A DNA stretch of 11,015 nucleotides. It comes from Planctomycetota bacterium. GTDB lineage: Bacteria; Planctomycetota; Phycisphaerae; FEN-1346. The stretch lies in the NCBI GenBank assembly GCA_026386995.1, contig JAPLMO010000058.1, positions 1-11,015 of the forward strand, written 5' to 3'. Position 1 is the stretch's first letter. Each line of letters begins with the position of its first letter. Of the stretch, positions 1 to 5,857 are shown piece by piece. A program made the position numbers and the translations under genes. Below the pieces are notes generated by a model. That model was not told the origin of the DNA, made no database searches, and worked only from the letters and a program-made list of their open reading frames with translations.

Positions 1-1526
1 CGAAGATGCCCACCGGCGAAATCGAGGTCATGATCGACAAGGCCGAGATTCTCAACACCAGCGAGTCCCTGCCCTTCGAGATCTCCGACCAGTGCGACGC
101 CGGCGAGGACATCCGGCTCCAGTACAGGTACCTGGACCTGAGGCGCCCCAGGATGCAGCGCAACCTGATGACGCGGCACCTGATCGTGCGGACCATGCGC
201 AAGGTCCTCGAGGACGCCGGATTCATCGAGGTCGAAACACCCGCCATGACCAAGTACACCCCCGGCGGGGCACGCAACTTTCTCGTGCCCAGCCGCATCA
301 ACCCCGGCCGCTTCTACGCCCTGGCCGAGAGCCCGCAACTCTTCAAGCAACTCCTCATGATGGCCGGCTACGACCGCTATTACCAGATCGCCCGGTGCTT
401 CCGCGACGAGGACCTGCGGGCAGACCGCCAGCCGGAGTTCACGCAACTCGATGTCGAGATGGGCCTCGTGAGCGAGGCCGACGTCATGGCCATCACCGAG
501 AAGGTCGTCGCCGCGGTCATCGAGGCCGTCACCGGCAAGAAGGTGGCCCTGCCCTTCCCGCACATCACGTTCGCCGACGCGATACGCGACTACGGCGTCG
601 ACAAGCCCGACCGACGGTTCGAGATGAAGATCGGCGACGTTGCCCACGTGGCCAAGGAAACCGATTTCCGCGTCTTCCGCGAGGCCGCCGAAAAGGGCGG
701 ACACGTGCGGGGCCTCAAGGTCCCCGGCGGCCATGCTTTCAGCCGCAAGGAGATCGACGAACTCACGACCTACGCCGGCGGCTTCGGCGCAAAGGGCCTC
801 GCGTGGGTCAAGATCGAGGCATCAGGCGACCTCTCGGGCACAATCGCCAAGTTCTTCAAGCCCGACCAGCAGAAGGCCCTCAAGGAGGCGTTCGCGGCCC
901 AGCCGGGCGACCTCCTCCTGTTCGTCGCCGACGAACCGAGCGTCGTGGCCGCAAGCCTCGGCAACCTGCGCGTCCACCTTGGCCGCAAACTCGGCATGGT
1001 CAAGGAAGACGAGTTTCAGTTCTGCTGGGTGACCGATTTCCCCCTCGTTGAATACGACCTCGAGACCAAGCGGTACGTGGCGATGCACCACCCGTTCACG
1101 AGCCCGAACGAGGCCGACCTGGACAAACTGGATACGGCCCCGGCGTCGGTCCGGGCGCGGGCGTACGACTTGGTCTTGAACGGCGTGGAACTGGGCGGCG
1201 GAAGCATCCGTATCCACCGCACGAACGTCCAGGCCCGGATGTTCAAGGTCCTGGGCATCAGCGAGGAGGAAGCACGGGAGAAGTTCTCGTTCCTCCTGGA
1301 GGCCCTGAAGTTCGGCGCCCCGCCGCACGGAGGGATCGCGCTGGGCCTCGACCGCTTCGTCCGGATTCTCCTGGGCGAAGGGAGCATCCGCGACGGCATC
1401 GCGTTCCCGAAGACCCAGCGCGGCCAGGACATGATGACCGGCGCGCCCGGCACGGTGGACGAGAAGCAACTGCGCGACCTGCACATCCGCCTCAGACCGG
1501 AGGCCGTCGAGGGCAAAGAGGAATAA
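1..1526 (+). CDS. aspS: Aspartyl-tRNA synthetase, 5'-truncated by window edge
   Basis: Class II aminoacyl-tRNA synthetase that charges tRNA-Asp with aspartate in the cytoplasm. The open frame runs in from the left edge; the ATG at position 6 lies inside the conserved PTGEIEV segment, so it is not the true start. About 90-100 N-terminal residues (the OB-fold anticodon-binding domain) lie outside the window. Counting from that Met, motif 1 lies near residues 73-92 (ETPAMTKYTPGGARNFLVPS), the QLFKQLLMM aspartate-pocket segment at 111-119, motif 2 at about 125-151 (FRDEDLRADRQPEFTQLD), and motif 3 with the ATP-binding arginine near the C-terminus (GLDRFVRILLGEGSIRDGIAFPK). The long stretch between motifs 2 and 3 fits the bacterial-type inserted GAD domain. 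The frame is intact to a TAA stop. Whether it is the discriminating or the Asp/Asn non-discriminating form cannot be judged without the N-terminus. Confidence 0.97.
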   Translation, partial: KMPTGEIEVMIDKAEILNTSESLPFEISDQCDAGEDIRLQYRYLDLRRPRMQRNLMTRHLIVRTMRKVLEDAGFIEVETPAMTKYTPGGARNFLVPSRINPGRFYALAESPQLFKQLLMMAGYDRYYQIARCFRDEDLRADRQPEFTQLDVEMGLVSEADVMAITEKVVAAVIEAVTGKKVALPFPHITFADAIRDYGVDKPDRRFEMKIGDVAHVAKETDFRVFREAAEKGGHVRGLKVPGGHAFSRKEIDELTTYAGGFGAKGLAWVKIEASGDLSGTIAKFFKPDQQKALKEAFAAQPGDLLLFVADEPSVVAASLGNLRVHLGRKLGMVKEDEFQFCWVTDFPLVEYDLETKRYVAMHHPFTSPNEADLDKLDTAPASVRARAYDLVLNGVELGGGSIRIHRTNVQARMFKVLGISEEEAREKFSFLLEALKFGAPPHGGIALGLDRFVRILLGEGSIRDGIAFPKTQRGQDMMTGAPGTVDEKQLRDLHIRLRPEAVEGKEE

Positions 1527-1529
1527 AGG

Positions 1530-1564
1530 CGGGAACCGGGACTCGGGAACTGAAAACCGGAAAG
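1530..1564. repeat. Heptamer tandem repeat just after aspS
   Basis: Five consecutive 7-nt units start 3 nt after the aspS stop: CGGGAAC, CGGGACT, CGGGAAC, TGAAAAC, CGGAAAG. The first and third are identical, the second differs at two positions and the last two are more degenerate. The 7-nt period is visible by eye. The function is unknown; such short heptad arrays recur between genes in some bacterial genomes. Confidence 0.6.
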
Positions 1565-1583
1565 GGCAACAGCTCGAAAACGA

Positions 1584-1611
1584 GCGCGGCGGGTCTCCGT
1601 ACCCGCCGCGC
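1584..1611. repeat. GC-rich perfect hairpin, copy 1 (3' of aspS)
   Basis: An 11-nt arm GCGCGGCGGGT, a 6-nt loop CTCCGT and the perfect complementary arm ACCCGCCGCGC. It begins 57 nt after the aspS stop. No T-tract follows, so it is not a classical intrinsic terminator, although the stem is very stable. Its reverse complement is identical over all 28 nt to the copy at 5802-5829, which shows it is a dispersed repeat rather than a chance palindrome. Confidence 0.8.
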
Positions 1612-1613
1612 GG

Positions 1614-1639
1614 CATTCGCCATTCAATCCACAATTCAC
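1614..1639. repeat. Degenerate heptad tract before the small lipoprotein gene
   Basis: An AT-richer run containing CATTCGC, CATT, CAATCCA and CAATTCA units. It resembles the clearer CAATCCG heptad array at 5605-5636. It lies between hairpin copy 1 and the ribosome binding site of the 1654 gene, where a promoter would be expected, but no convincing -35/-10 pair is visible. Confidence 0.35.
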
Positions 1640-1653
1640 GGGGGGAGATACAC

Positions 1654-2076
1654 ATGCGCACATATACTGTAGCCGCTTGGCTGGCCTTATCCTCCTTCCT
1701 GCTGCCCCTTGGTACAAGCGGCTGCACGCAAGCCAGCCGGACGGATGCATTCGAAGAGGCCTGTGCGATAATTCGGGATATGCCCTTGGGCACGGAAGTG
1801 CGGGAGATTGAGTCGCAACTTCACCTTCCCAAGCCGAACAAGACTTACATGGGCTCTGGACTTTATCATTTTCGTGTCTTTCGCTACGTTCGCGATGACG
1901 GCCTGTTTCTGGAGATCGGCCTGAGGCAGGCGTCCGACGATCAAGATTATGACAATGGCCGGTTTGAGTATGTCGGGCATCACACAATCGCCACAAAGGA
2001 CAGGATTTGGAAGCGGTGGGTATACGAAGACGGTCTTATCGAGTACCGCGGGCCGCGAAAAGATACGGGGTGCTGA
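1654..2076 (+). CDS. Small putative lipoprotein of unknown function
   Basis: 140 residues; I do not recognise the family. The N-terminus is a signal peptide (MRTYT, then a hydrophobic run over residues 7-20) ending in TSGC, so Cys24 is a plausible lipidation site. Thr at -3 is not the preferred lipobox residue, so Sec export without lipidation is the alternative. The mature part is charged, rich in Asp, Arg and aromatic residues, has no visible catalytic motif, and ends in Cys. The start is supported by a purine-rich GGGGGGAG ending 6 nt before the ATG. The gene stands alone between aspS and the convergent Gfo/Idh gene. Its DNA is visibly less GC-rich than its neighbours (stretches such as TTTATCATTTTCGTG). 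Closely related GC-rich hairpins flank it on both sides, which makes recent acquisition possible. The reading frame and export are fairly secure; the function is not. Confidence 0.7.
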   Translation: MRTYTVAAWLALSSFLLPLGTSGCTQASRTDAFEEACAIIRDMPLGTEVREIESQLHLPKPNKTYMGSGLYHFRVFRYVRDDGLFLEIGLRQASDDQDYDNGRFEYVGHHTIATKDRIWKRWVYEDGLIEYRGPRKDTGC

Positions 2077-2102
2077 AACGCAGGCTACTGTACACGGCAT
2101 GA

Positions 2103-2130
2103 GCGCGGCGGGTCAGGAGACCCGCCGCGC
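2103..2130. repeat. GC-rich perfect hairpin, copy 2 (between convergent genes)
   Basis: A 12-nt arm GCGCGGCGGGTC, a 4-nt loop AGGA and the perfect arm GACCCGCCGCGC. It differs from copy 3 (5802-5829) only by AC versus CA in the loop region. It lies 26 nt after the stop of the small lipoprotein gene and 27 nt after the stop of the convergent Gfo/Idh gene, so it could form at the 3' end of both transcripts. No T-tract follows on either strand. Outside the hairpin, the sequence toward 2160 reads TAGCACTAC on the minus strand, resembling the TAGTACTAC terminus of the element at 5781-5857. Confidence 0.8.
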
Positions 2131-2157
2131 GAAATTTGCCCAAGTGGCGCCGTAGTG

Positions 2158-3417
2158 CTAAACGACGATGGCCTCTTTGGCCGCGTCGAACTTCACTGTC
2201 TTGCCGTGCTTCATCGCCAGGTAGCCCATGATGAGGGCGGTCTGCACGTGATAGCCGAGTTCGACGGGCGCGTTGAGTTCGTTCTTCCGTGACCGGGAGC
2301 AGTCCAGCAGGTTCTTCCAGTGCTCGACGTTATCCTCGCCGTGCTCGACGGGAATGGTCTGCCGCGGCTTCTTGCAGCCGTCGGCCGGAGCGAAGATGAT
2401 TCCCTTGCCCGAGACGGTGAGCGATCCGTCCCACCCGCGGATGATCGGCACCCTTCCCCCCGCCCCGCGGCCAGGGACCGTCGGGTCGCTGTTGCCTTGC
2501 GTGCCGAGGACCGCCACAGTGACCTTCTGCGGGTAATCTATGAGCATATTGAACGTGTCGGGCACCTCGCGCTCGGTGTACCGCCACATGCCGCCCGTGG
2601 CCACGGCGAGCGTCGGCACCGTCACGCCCAGCATGGCGACCACCGGCGTCAGCGAGTGCGGAAAAAGGTCCGTGCACGGGCCGCCCGCGTAATCCTCGTA
2701 CATGCGCCAGCGGAAGTAGCGGCTGACGTCGAAGTCGCGTTTGGGCGAGTCTCCCAGGAACGCCTCCCAGTTGAGGTCCGGCCCCGGCTTGGCGTTCTTA
2801 TCGTCGATCGGCATGCCGCGCTCGCCCCAGTCGCCCACGCGGAAGTAGCCGCATTCGGCGTGGATGGGCCGGCCTATGAGGCCGTCGGCCACGAGTTTGC
2901 GGATCTGGTGCCACGCGCCGTCGCTCATCCCCTGCGATCCCACCTGGACGAGGCGTTCGGCCTTCTTGGCCTCGGCCGCCAGTTGCTTCGCCAGGTCGAA
3001 CTGCCGCCAGTGCGTCAGGGGCTTCTCGACATACACGTCCTTGCCGGCCCTGACGGCGTCGATCGCCTGCGGGGCGTGGATGTGGTCGGGCGTGGCGATG
3101 CAGACCACGTCGACCTTCGGGCTGGCGAGAATCTCGCGGTAATCCATGCTCGCCTTTTCCATGCCGTACTTCTTCTGCGCCCGCTCCATGCGCGGCCGGT
3201 ACGTGTCGCAGACCGCGACGAGGTCAACCGGGTAGTTCTGCTGCGTCTTGAGGTGGTTGACCATGTCCATGTGGCTGCCCGCGCGGCCGCCCGCGCCGAT
3301 GAATCCGACGCCGAGCCGCTCGTTGGTCCCGCGTGCCCGGTCCGAAAGGACCGTCAGGATCGCCCCGCCCGCCGCCGCCGTCGCGGTGCCGTAAAGAAAC
3401 TCCCGCCGAGTCGCCAT
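2158..3417 (-). CDS. Tat-exported Gfo/Idh/MocA-family oxidoreductase
   Basis: 419-residue NAD(P)-dependent sugar or polyol dehydrogenase-like protein. A Tat signal opens it (TRREFLYG with an Ala/Gly-rich hydrophobic stretch, residues 3-25), so it is predicted to act outside the cytoplasm. The Rossmann glycine motif GFIGAGGRAG is at 38-47, the ATPDHIH segment at 108-114, and the family signature EKP at 131-133. Asp250 and His254 (CTDLFPHS) lie where the family carries its catalytic or substrate-binding Asp/His pair. The C-terminus has the usual WKNLLDCSRSRK and GYHVQTALIMGYLAMKHGKTVKFD segments. Length is normal for the Tat-borne planctomycete-type members. AAGGAG at 3428-3433 supports the ATG. 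It follows the DUF6807 gene on the same strand with a 106-nt gap. The TAG stop coincides with the end of a repeat-like sequence. The substrate cannot be told from sequence. Confidence 0.93.
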   Translation of the reverse strand: MATRREFLYGTATAAAGGAILTVLSDRARGTNERLGVGFIGAGGRAGSHMDMVNHLKTQQNYPVDLVAVCDTYRPRMERAQKKYGMEKASMDYREILASPKVDVVCIATPDHIHAPQAIDAVRAGKDVYVEKPLTHWRQFDLAKQLAAEAKKAERLVQVGSQGMSDGAWHQIRKLVADGLIGRPIHAECGYFRVGDWGERGMPIDDKNAKPGPDLNWEAFLGDSPKRDFDVSRYFRWRMYEDYAGGPCTDLFPHSLTPVVAMLGVTVPTLAVATGGMWRYTEREVPDTFNMLIDYPQKVTVAVLGTQGNSDPTVPGRGAGGRVPIIRGWDGSLTVSGKGIIFAPADGCKKPRQTIPVEHGEDNVEHWKNLLDCSRSRKNELNAPVELGYHVQTALIMGYLAMKHGKTVKFDAAKEAIVV

Positions 3418-3482
3418 TGTGTAGCACTCCTTTTATGTTCGGTGGGCGCCGTGTACCCACGCACCATCGCATCGCCAGCCAC

Positions 3483-3509
3483 AAAAACACGCGGCGGACA
3501 AGTCCGCCG
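3483..3509 (-). terminator. Probable intrinsic terminator of the DUF6807 gene
   Basis: Read on the minus strand, the arm CGGCGGAC, a 2-nt TT and the perfect arm GTCCGCCG (3492-3509) are followed by CGTG and five Ts (3487-3483). With the tight loop opened, this is a 6-bp GC stem with an ACTTGT loop. It begins 14 nt after the DUF6807 stop. The stem resembles the GCGGCGG palindromes elsewhere in the window, so it may be a repeat copy serving as a terminator. If it is efficient, the downstream Gfo/Idh gene needs its own promoter or depends on read-through. Confidence 0.55.
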
Positions 3510-3523
3510 GCTAAATGTGCGCG

Positions 3524-4447
3524 TTACGGCTTTGGTGCTGCCAAGATAAGCCACCGGGCGTACAACCTCTCGATCTCATCGGCCTTCACCTTGCCATCCC
3601 ACACAGCCACGCCGTAGGTCAGCGTAAGGGGCTTGCCGGCCTCGACCACGAGCGGCTCGCGGTGAAGGTTCAGCGTGGCCGACATGTATGCAAACGGCTT
3701 CGCCATAATGAACCACCACGCGGGGCGGACGTTACCCGGAGAATCGAACATCGCCACCGTGACAGGCTTGCCGTCGACCTCTGCGGCGTATGCGCACCAC
3801 TTGCCCCGCACAAGCCGCTCGTTGCCGCGCACCGTTTCGCCTGCGGCCTTGCCTTCGGGCGTGAAGAAATCGTCCGCCCCGTCCATCGACTGGACAAAGC
3901 GCATGCCTAGTCCGAAGTAGTGGCTGCCCGCGAGTTTGATGGAAGGCTTGCCCTCGGGCGGCGCCAGTCTCGTGTGCCAAGTAAGAAGCGTGGCCCCCAG
4001 TTCCCGGCCACGGTATGCCGTGATTCTGCGGGCCTCCATCGCCAAAGTCTGCCCTTCCGCCGGGCCGATCCACTCAAGCCGGCTCTCCAAGGTTGCCAGC
4101 CCTGTGGCGTCGGCCGGCAGGTCCTTTACGGCCTCGAAGCCCCTGGTCGCCTCGCGGCCGCAGTTCTTCGTCTCGCTCCAGAAATCGACGCCGTCAACAC
4201 CCACGGCGAACATCAGGCCGTGATGGTGCAGGTGGTCGGCAACGTTGTCCCTGAGAACGTTCACGCCCGACGGCGAGAAGAGTTTCGCGACGTAAGGCTT
4301 GAAGAGGTCGCCCCCATGACAATACTCCAGCACCTGGCGGTCGCCATCCTTGATAACCTCGGACATGGGGCCGGCCGCCCGCGGCGCGGGGGCCTCGGCC
4401 GGGGCGGCTCCGGCGATCAGCAACAGTATCGCGATTGACCTGAGCAT
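3524..4447 (-). CDS. Secreted DUF6807 (PmoA-like) family protein
   Basis: 307 residues from the chosen start. The open frame extends much further upstream, but only the ATG at 4447 gives a Sec signal peptide (MLRSIAILLLIAGAAPAEA) and a good ribosome binding site (TGAGGT at 4455-4460, 7 nt spacing); the longer version would overlap the divergent protease gene. The conserved core includes DHLHHHGLMFAVGVDGVDFW (71-90), SHYFGLGMRF (175-184) and YGVAVWDGKVKADEIERLY (278-296). This matches the family annotated as DUF6807 or 'methane oxygenase PmoA'; the name is historical and does not imply methane oxidation. Members are common beside carbohydrate-degradation genes in Planctomycetes and Bacteroidetes, and their biochemical role is poorly defined. 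The His cluster at 72-76 could bind metal or substrate. The neighbouring exported Gfo/Idh/MocA oxidoreductase on the same strand suggests a joint role in extracytoplasmic sugar processing. Confidence 0.85.
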   Translation of the reverse strand: MLRSIAILLLIAGAAPAEAPAPRAAGPMSEVIKDGDRQVLEYCHGGDLFKPYVAKLFSPSGVNVLRDNVADHLHHHGLMFAVGVDGVDFWSETKNCGREATRGFEAVKDLPADATGLATLESRLEWIGPAEGQTLAMEARRITAYRGRELGATLLTWHTRLAPPEGKPSIKLAGSHYFGLGMRFVQSMDGADDFFTPEGKAAGETVRGNERLVRGKWCAYAAEVDGKPVTVAMFDSPGNVRPAWWFIMAKPFAYMSATLNLHREPLVVEAGKPLTLTYGVAVWDGKVKADEIERLYARWLILAAPKP

Positions 4448-4547
4448 GGCGTTGACCTCACTGTAGGCGAGACTCGAATCCCAAACGTTCAGGCTACCGC
4501 CAAGTGCCGCCCGGTGCAAGGATTTGCCTTCGGTGAACCAACGCGCA

Positions 4548-4576
4548 TTGCAGTATGAGCGCGGCAAAGGTAGCAT
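4548..4576 (+). promoter_or_regulatory. Candidate promoter for the serine protease gene
   Basis: TTGCAG (4548-4553), a 17-nt spacer and TAGCAT (4571-4576), each matching four of six sigma-70-type consensus positions. It lies 52 nt before the chosen start in the 181-nt divergent spacer. Its position inside the longer open frame starting at 4524 argues for the start at 4629. Weak match; by-eye call only. Confidence 0.35.
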
Positions 4577-4628
4577 ATCGTGCGTCAGCCAGGGGGAGTG
4601 TGCGAAGAAGCCGAGGAGGAACACGGCC

Positions 4629-5543
4629 ATGGCTCGTGCCCCACATTTCCGCAGCCTGAGCGCCCTGGGCGTCCTGGCGACCCTCGTCATGGCATCAGCC
4701 GTTACGTCCCTCGCGCCGGCGGCGCCGAAGGCCGAGGCCCCCAGGCCGGACGCCGCCGCCAAGGCAGGCGTGATCGACGACACGAAGATCATCCGGTCGC
4801 TCGAATCGCAGGCCGCGCGCCTCATGGACGGCGGCCAGACCACCCCGATGGCCGACCTCATCTCGCAACTGAAGCGCACCCGCTGCGACCTGCCGCTCGC
4901 CAAGCCGTCCGGCAAAGCCCTGGCGGCGGACGAACTGTACGAGCGATCCAGGAAGAGCGTCCTGGTCATGGGCGGGGTTTTCAAGTGCGAGAAGTGTTCC
5001 CGCAACCACATCTCGCCGGCCACTGGCTTTGTCCTCAGCGAATCGGGCGCCGTCGTGACGAACTACCACGTCGTCAACAACCCCAAGAACCTCACGCTCG
5101 TGGCGATGACGGCCGACGGCGCTGTGCATCCCGTGAAGTCCGTCCTGGCCGCCAGCGCCGCGTACGACGTGGCGATCCTTCAGTTGGACGCCTCGGGCCT
5201 TGTGCCGCTGGCCATCGGGCCGCGCGCCGCGGTCGGCAGCGACGTGTTCGTCATCAGCCATCCGGACCGGCGGTTCTATACGCTGAGCAAGGGCATCGTG
5301 GCCCGCTACGGCACGCTCATGCGCGAGAAGCAGAGGGTCCCGATGCTCCAGATCACGGCGGATTACGCGCGGGGGTCCAGCGGCGGGCCGGTCCTTAACA
5401 GCGCCGGCGACGTGGTCGGCATGGCCTCAAGCACCGTGTCGGTCTACTACGACGACGACCACGGCAAGCAGGCGAACTTCCAGATGGCGTTCGACCAGTG
5501 CGTGCCGGCCGAGCAGATTCTAGACTTGGTCAAGGCGAAGTGA
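4629..5543 (+). CDS. Exported trypsin-like serine protease without PDZ domain
   Basis: 304 residues. The start at 4629 is chosen over the in-frame ATG at 4524 because GAGGAGGA (4613-4620) sits 8 nt upstream and the resulting N-terminus (MARAPHFRSLSALGVLATLVMASA) is a signal peptide. The S1/HtrA-like fold is shown by the catalytic triad: His147 in TNYHVV, Asp180 in YDVAILQL and Ser251 in GSSGGPVLNSAGDVVGM, with correct order and spacing. Residues 30-110 form a charged, partly helical lead with no recognised domain. A KCEKC pair (Cys120, Cys123) just before the first protease strand is unusual and could be a disulfide, metal site or redox switch; Cys86 and Cys291 are the other cysteines. There is no room for the C-terminal PDZ domain of DegP/HtrA. 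Likely envelope protein processing or quality control. It is divergent from the DUF6807 gene, with no clear operon partner. Confidence 0.88.
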   Translation: MARAPHFRSLSALGVLATLVMASAVTSLAPAAPKAEAPRPDAAAKAGVIDDTKIIRSLESQAARLMDGGQTTPMADLISQLKRTRCDLPLAKPSGKALAADELYERSRKSVLVMGGVFKCEKCSRNHISPATGFVLSESGAVVTNYHVVNNPKNLTLVAMTADGAVHPVKSVLAASAAYDVAILQLDASGLVPLAIGPRAAVGSDVFVISHPDRRFYTLSKGIVARYGTLMREKQRVPMLQITADYARGSSGGPVLNSAGDVVGMASSTVSVYYDDDHGKQANFQMAFDQCVPAEQILDLVKAK

Positions 5544-5560
5544 CGGCGACCGCAGGAAAC

Positions 5561-5588
5561 AAAAAAGCCGTGGGAACCTCACCCCGGC
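5561..5588 (-). terminator. Intrinsic terminator of tRNA-Phe
   Basis: On the minus strand the stem GCCG plus GGG pairs with CCC and CGGC with a single bulged A and a 7-nt loop (5567-5588), followed directly by six Ts (5566-5561). This is a classical Rho-independent structure 53 nt beyond the tRNA 3' end. It also lies 17 nt after the stop of the convergent protease gene, but the T-tract is only on the minus-strand side. Confidence 0.7.
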
Positions 5589-5604
5589 CACGCGCCCTGC
5601 CTTT

Positions 5605-5636
5605 CAATCCGCAATCCGCAATCCACAATCCGCAAT
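5605..5636. repeat. CAATCCG heptamer tandem repeat in the tRNA-Phe trailer
   Basis: Four and a half copies of a 7-nt unit: CAATCCG, CAATCCG, CAATCCA, CAATCCG, CAAT. It lies between the tRNA-Phe 3' end (5642) and its terminator (5561-5588), so it would be transcribed as trailer and removed on processing. It could equally be a passive intergenic heptad repeat. Confidence 0.75.
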
Positions 5637-5641
5637 AATAC

Positions 5642-5717
5642 TGGTGGGCAGGGCCGGAGTCGAACCGGCGACACCCCGGTTTTCAGCCGAGTGCTCTACC
5701 ACCTGAGCTACCTACCC
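5642..5717 (-). tRNA. tRNA-Phe (anticodon GAA)
   Basis: 76 nt with an encoded CCA end. On the minus strand the acceptor arm GGGTAGG pairs with CCTGCCC (one G-T pair). The D arm is GCTC/GAGC with an AGGTGGTA loop. The anticodon stem CTCGG/CCGGG encloses loop CTGAAAA, which gives anticodon GAA. The variable loop is GTGTC. The T arm GCCGG/CCGGC encloses TTCGACT. Every arm closes, so the gene should be functional. It sits between a near-consensus promoter and an intrinsic terminator and looks like a single-gene transcription unit. Confidence 0.97.
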
Positions 5718-5739
5718 ACCCAAGCCGCCGACACGAAGA

Positions 5740-5768
5740 ACTATAACCGATGTTGCGGCGTCTGTCAA
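5740..5768 (-). promoter_or_regulatory. Strong sigma-70-type promoter of tRNA-Phe
   Basis: On the minus strand, a perfect -35 TTGACA (5768-5763), a 17-nt spacer and -10 TATAGT (5745-5740), which matches five of six positions. The expected start point lies roughly 15 nt before the mature tRNA 5' end, giving a short leader for RNase P. This is the best promoter match in the window and fits the high demand for tRNA. Confidence 0.75.
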
Positions 5769-5780
5769 CATCGCCGGTGC

Positions 5781-5857
5781 CTAGTACTACAACACAACTT
5801 TGCGCGGCGGGTACGGAGACCCGCCGCGCTAAGGCTTATGTTGCGTTGTAGTACTAG
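5781..5857. repeat. 77-nt nested palindromic element, hairpin copy 3
   Basis: Outer 13-nt perfect inverted repeats CTAGTACTACAAC (5781-5793) and GTTGTAGTACTAG (5845-5857), partly continuing inward (a CAAC/GTTG match), enclose the perfect 11-bp hairpin GCGCGGCGGGT / ACCCGCCGCGC with loop ACGGAG (5802-5829). The inner hairpin is identical to copy 1 in reverse. It looks like a miniature inverted-repeat or REP-like element without coding capacity. Its right end overlaps the PpiD-like gene: the gene's TAG stop is part of the terminal repeat. It lies just upstream of the tRNA-Phe promoter. Confidence 0.8.

Noticed and set aside
1584..1611. Perfect hairpin after aspS as an intrinsic terminator
   Set aside because: No T-tract follows on either strand; the exact copy elsewhere supports a repeat element instead.
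2320..3549. A 409-codon open frame antisense to the Gfo/Idh gene, and the 370-codon one at 8802-9914 antisense to AKR copy 1
   Set aside because: Both are shadows of well-supported genes, with biased composition and no recognisable motifs.
3524..4447. Methane monooxygenase subunit, suggested by the 'PmoA' family name
   Set aside because: The protein is a soluble secreted protein with one signal peptide and none of the multiple membrane helices of the true monooxygenase subunit.
4524..4628. Longer protease start at 4524
   Set aside because: It would put the signal peptide 35 residues inside the protein and place a candidate promoter within the coding region; 4629 has a much stronger ribosome binding site.
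4448..5023. Upstream extension of the DUF6807 open frame
   Set aside because: The extension overlaps the divergent protease gene, lacks export or domain features, and would bury a good signal peptide and ribosome binding site at 4447.
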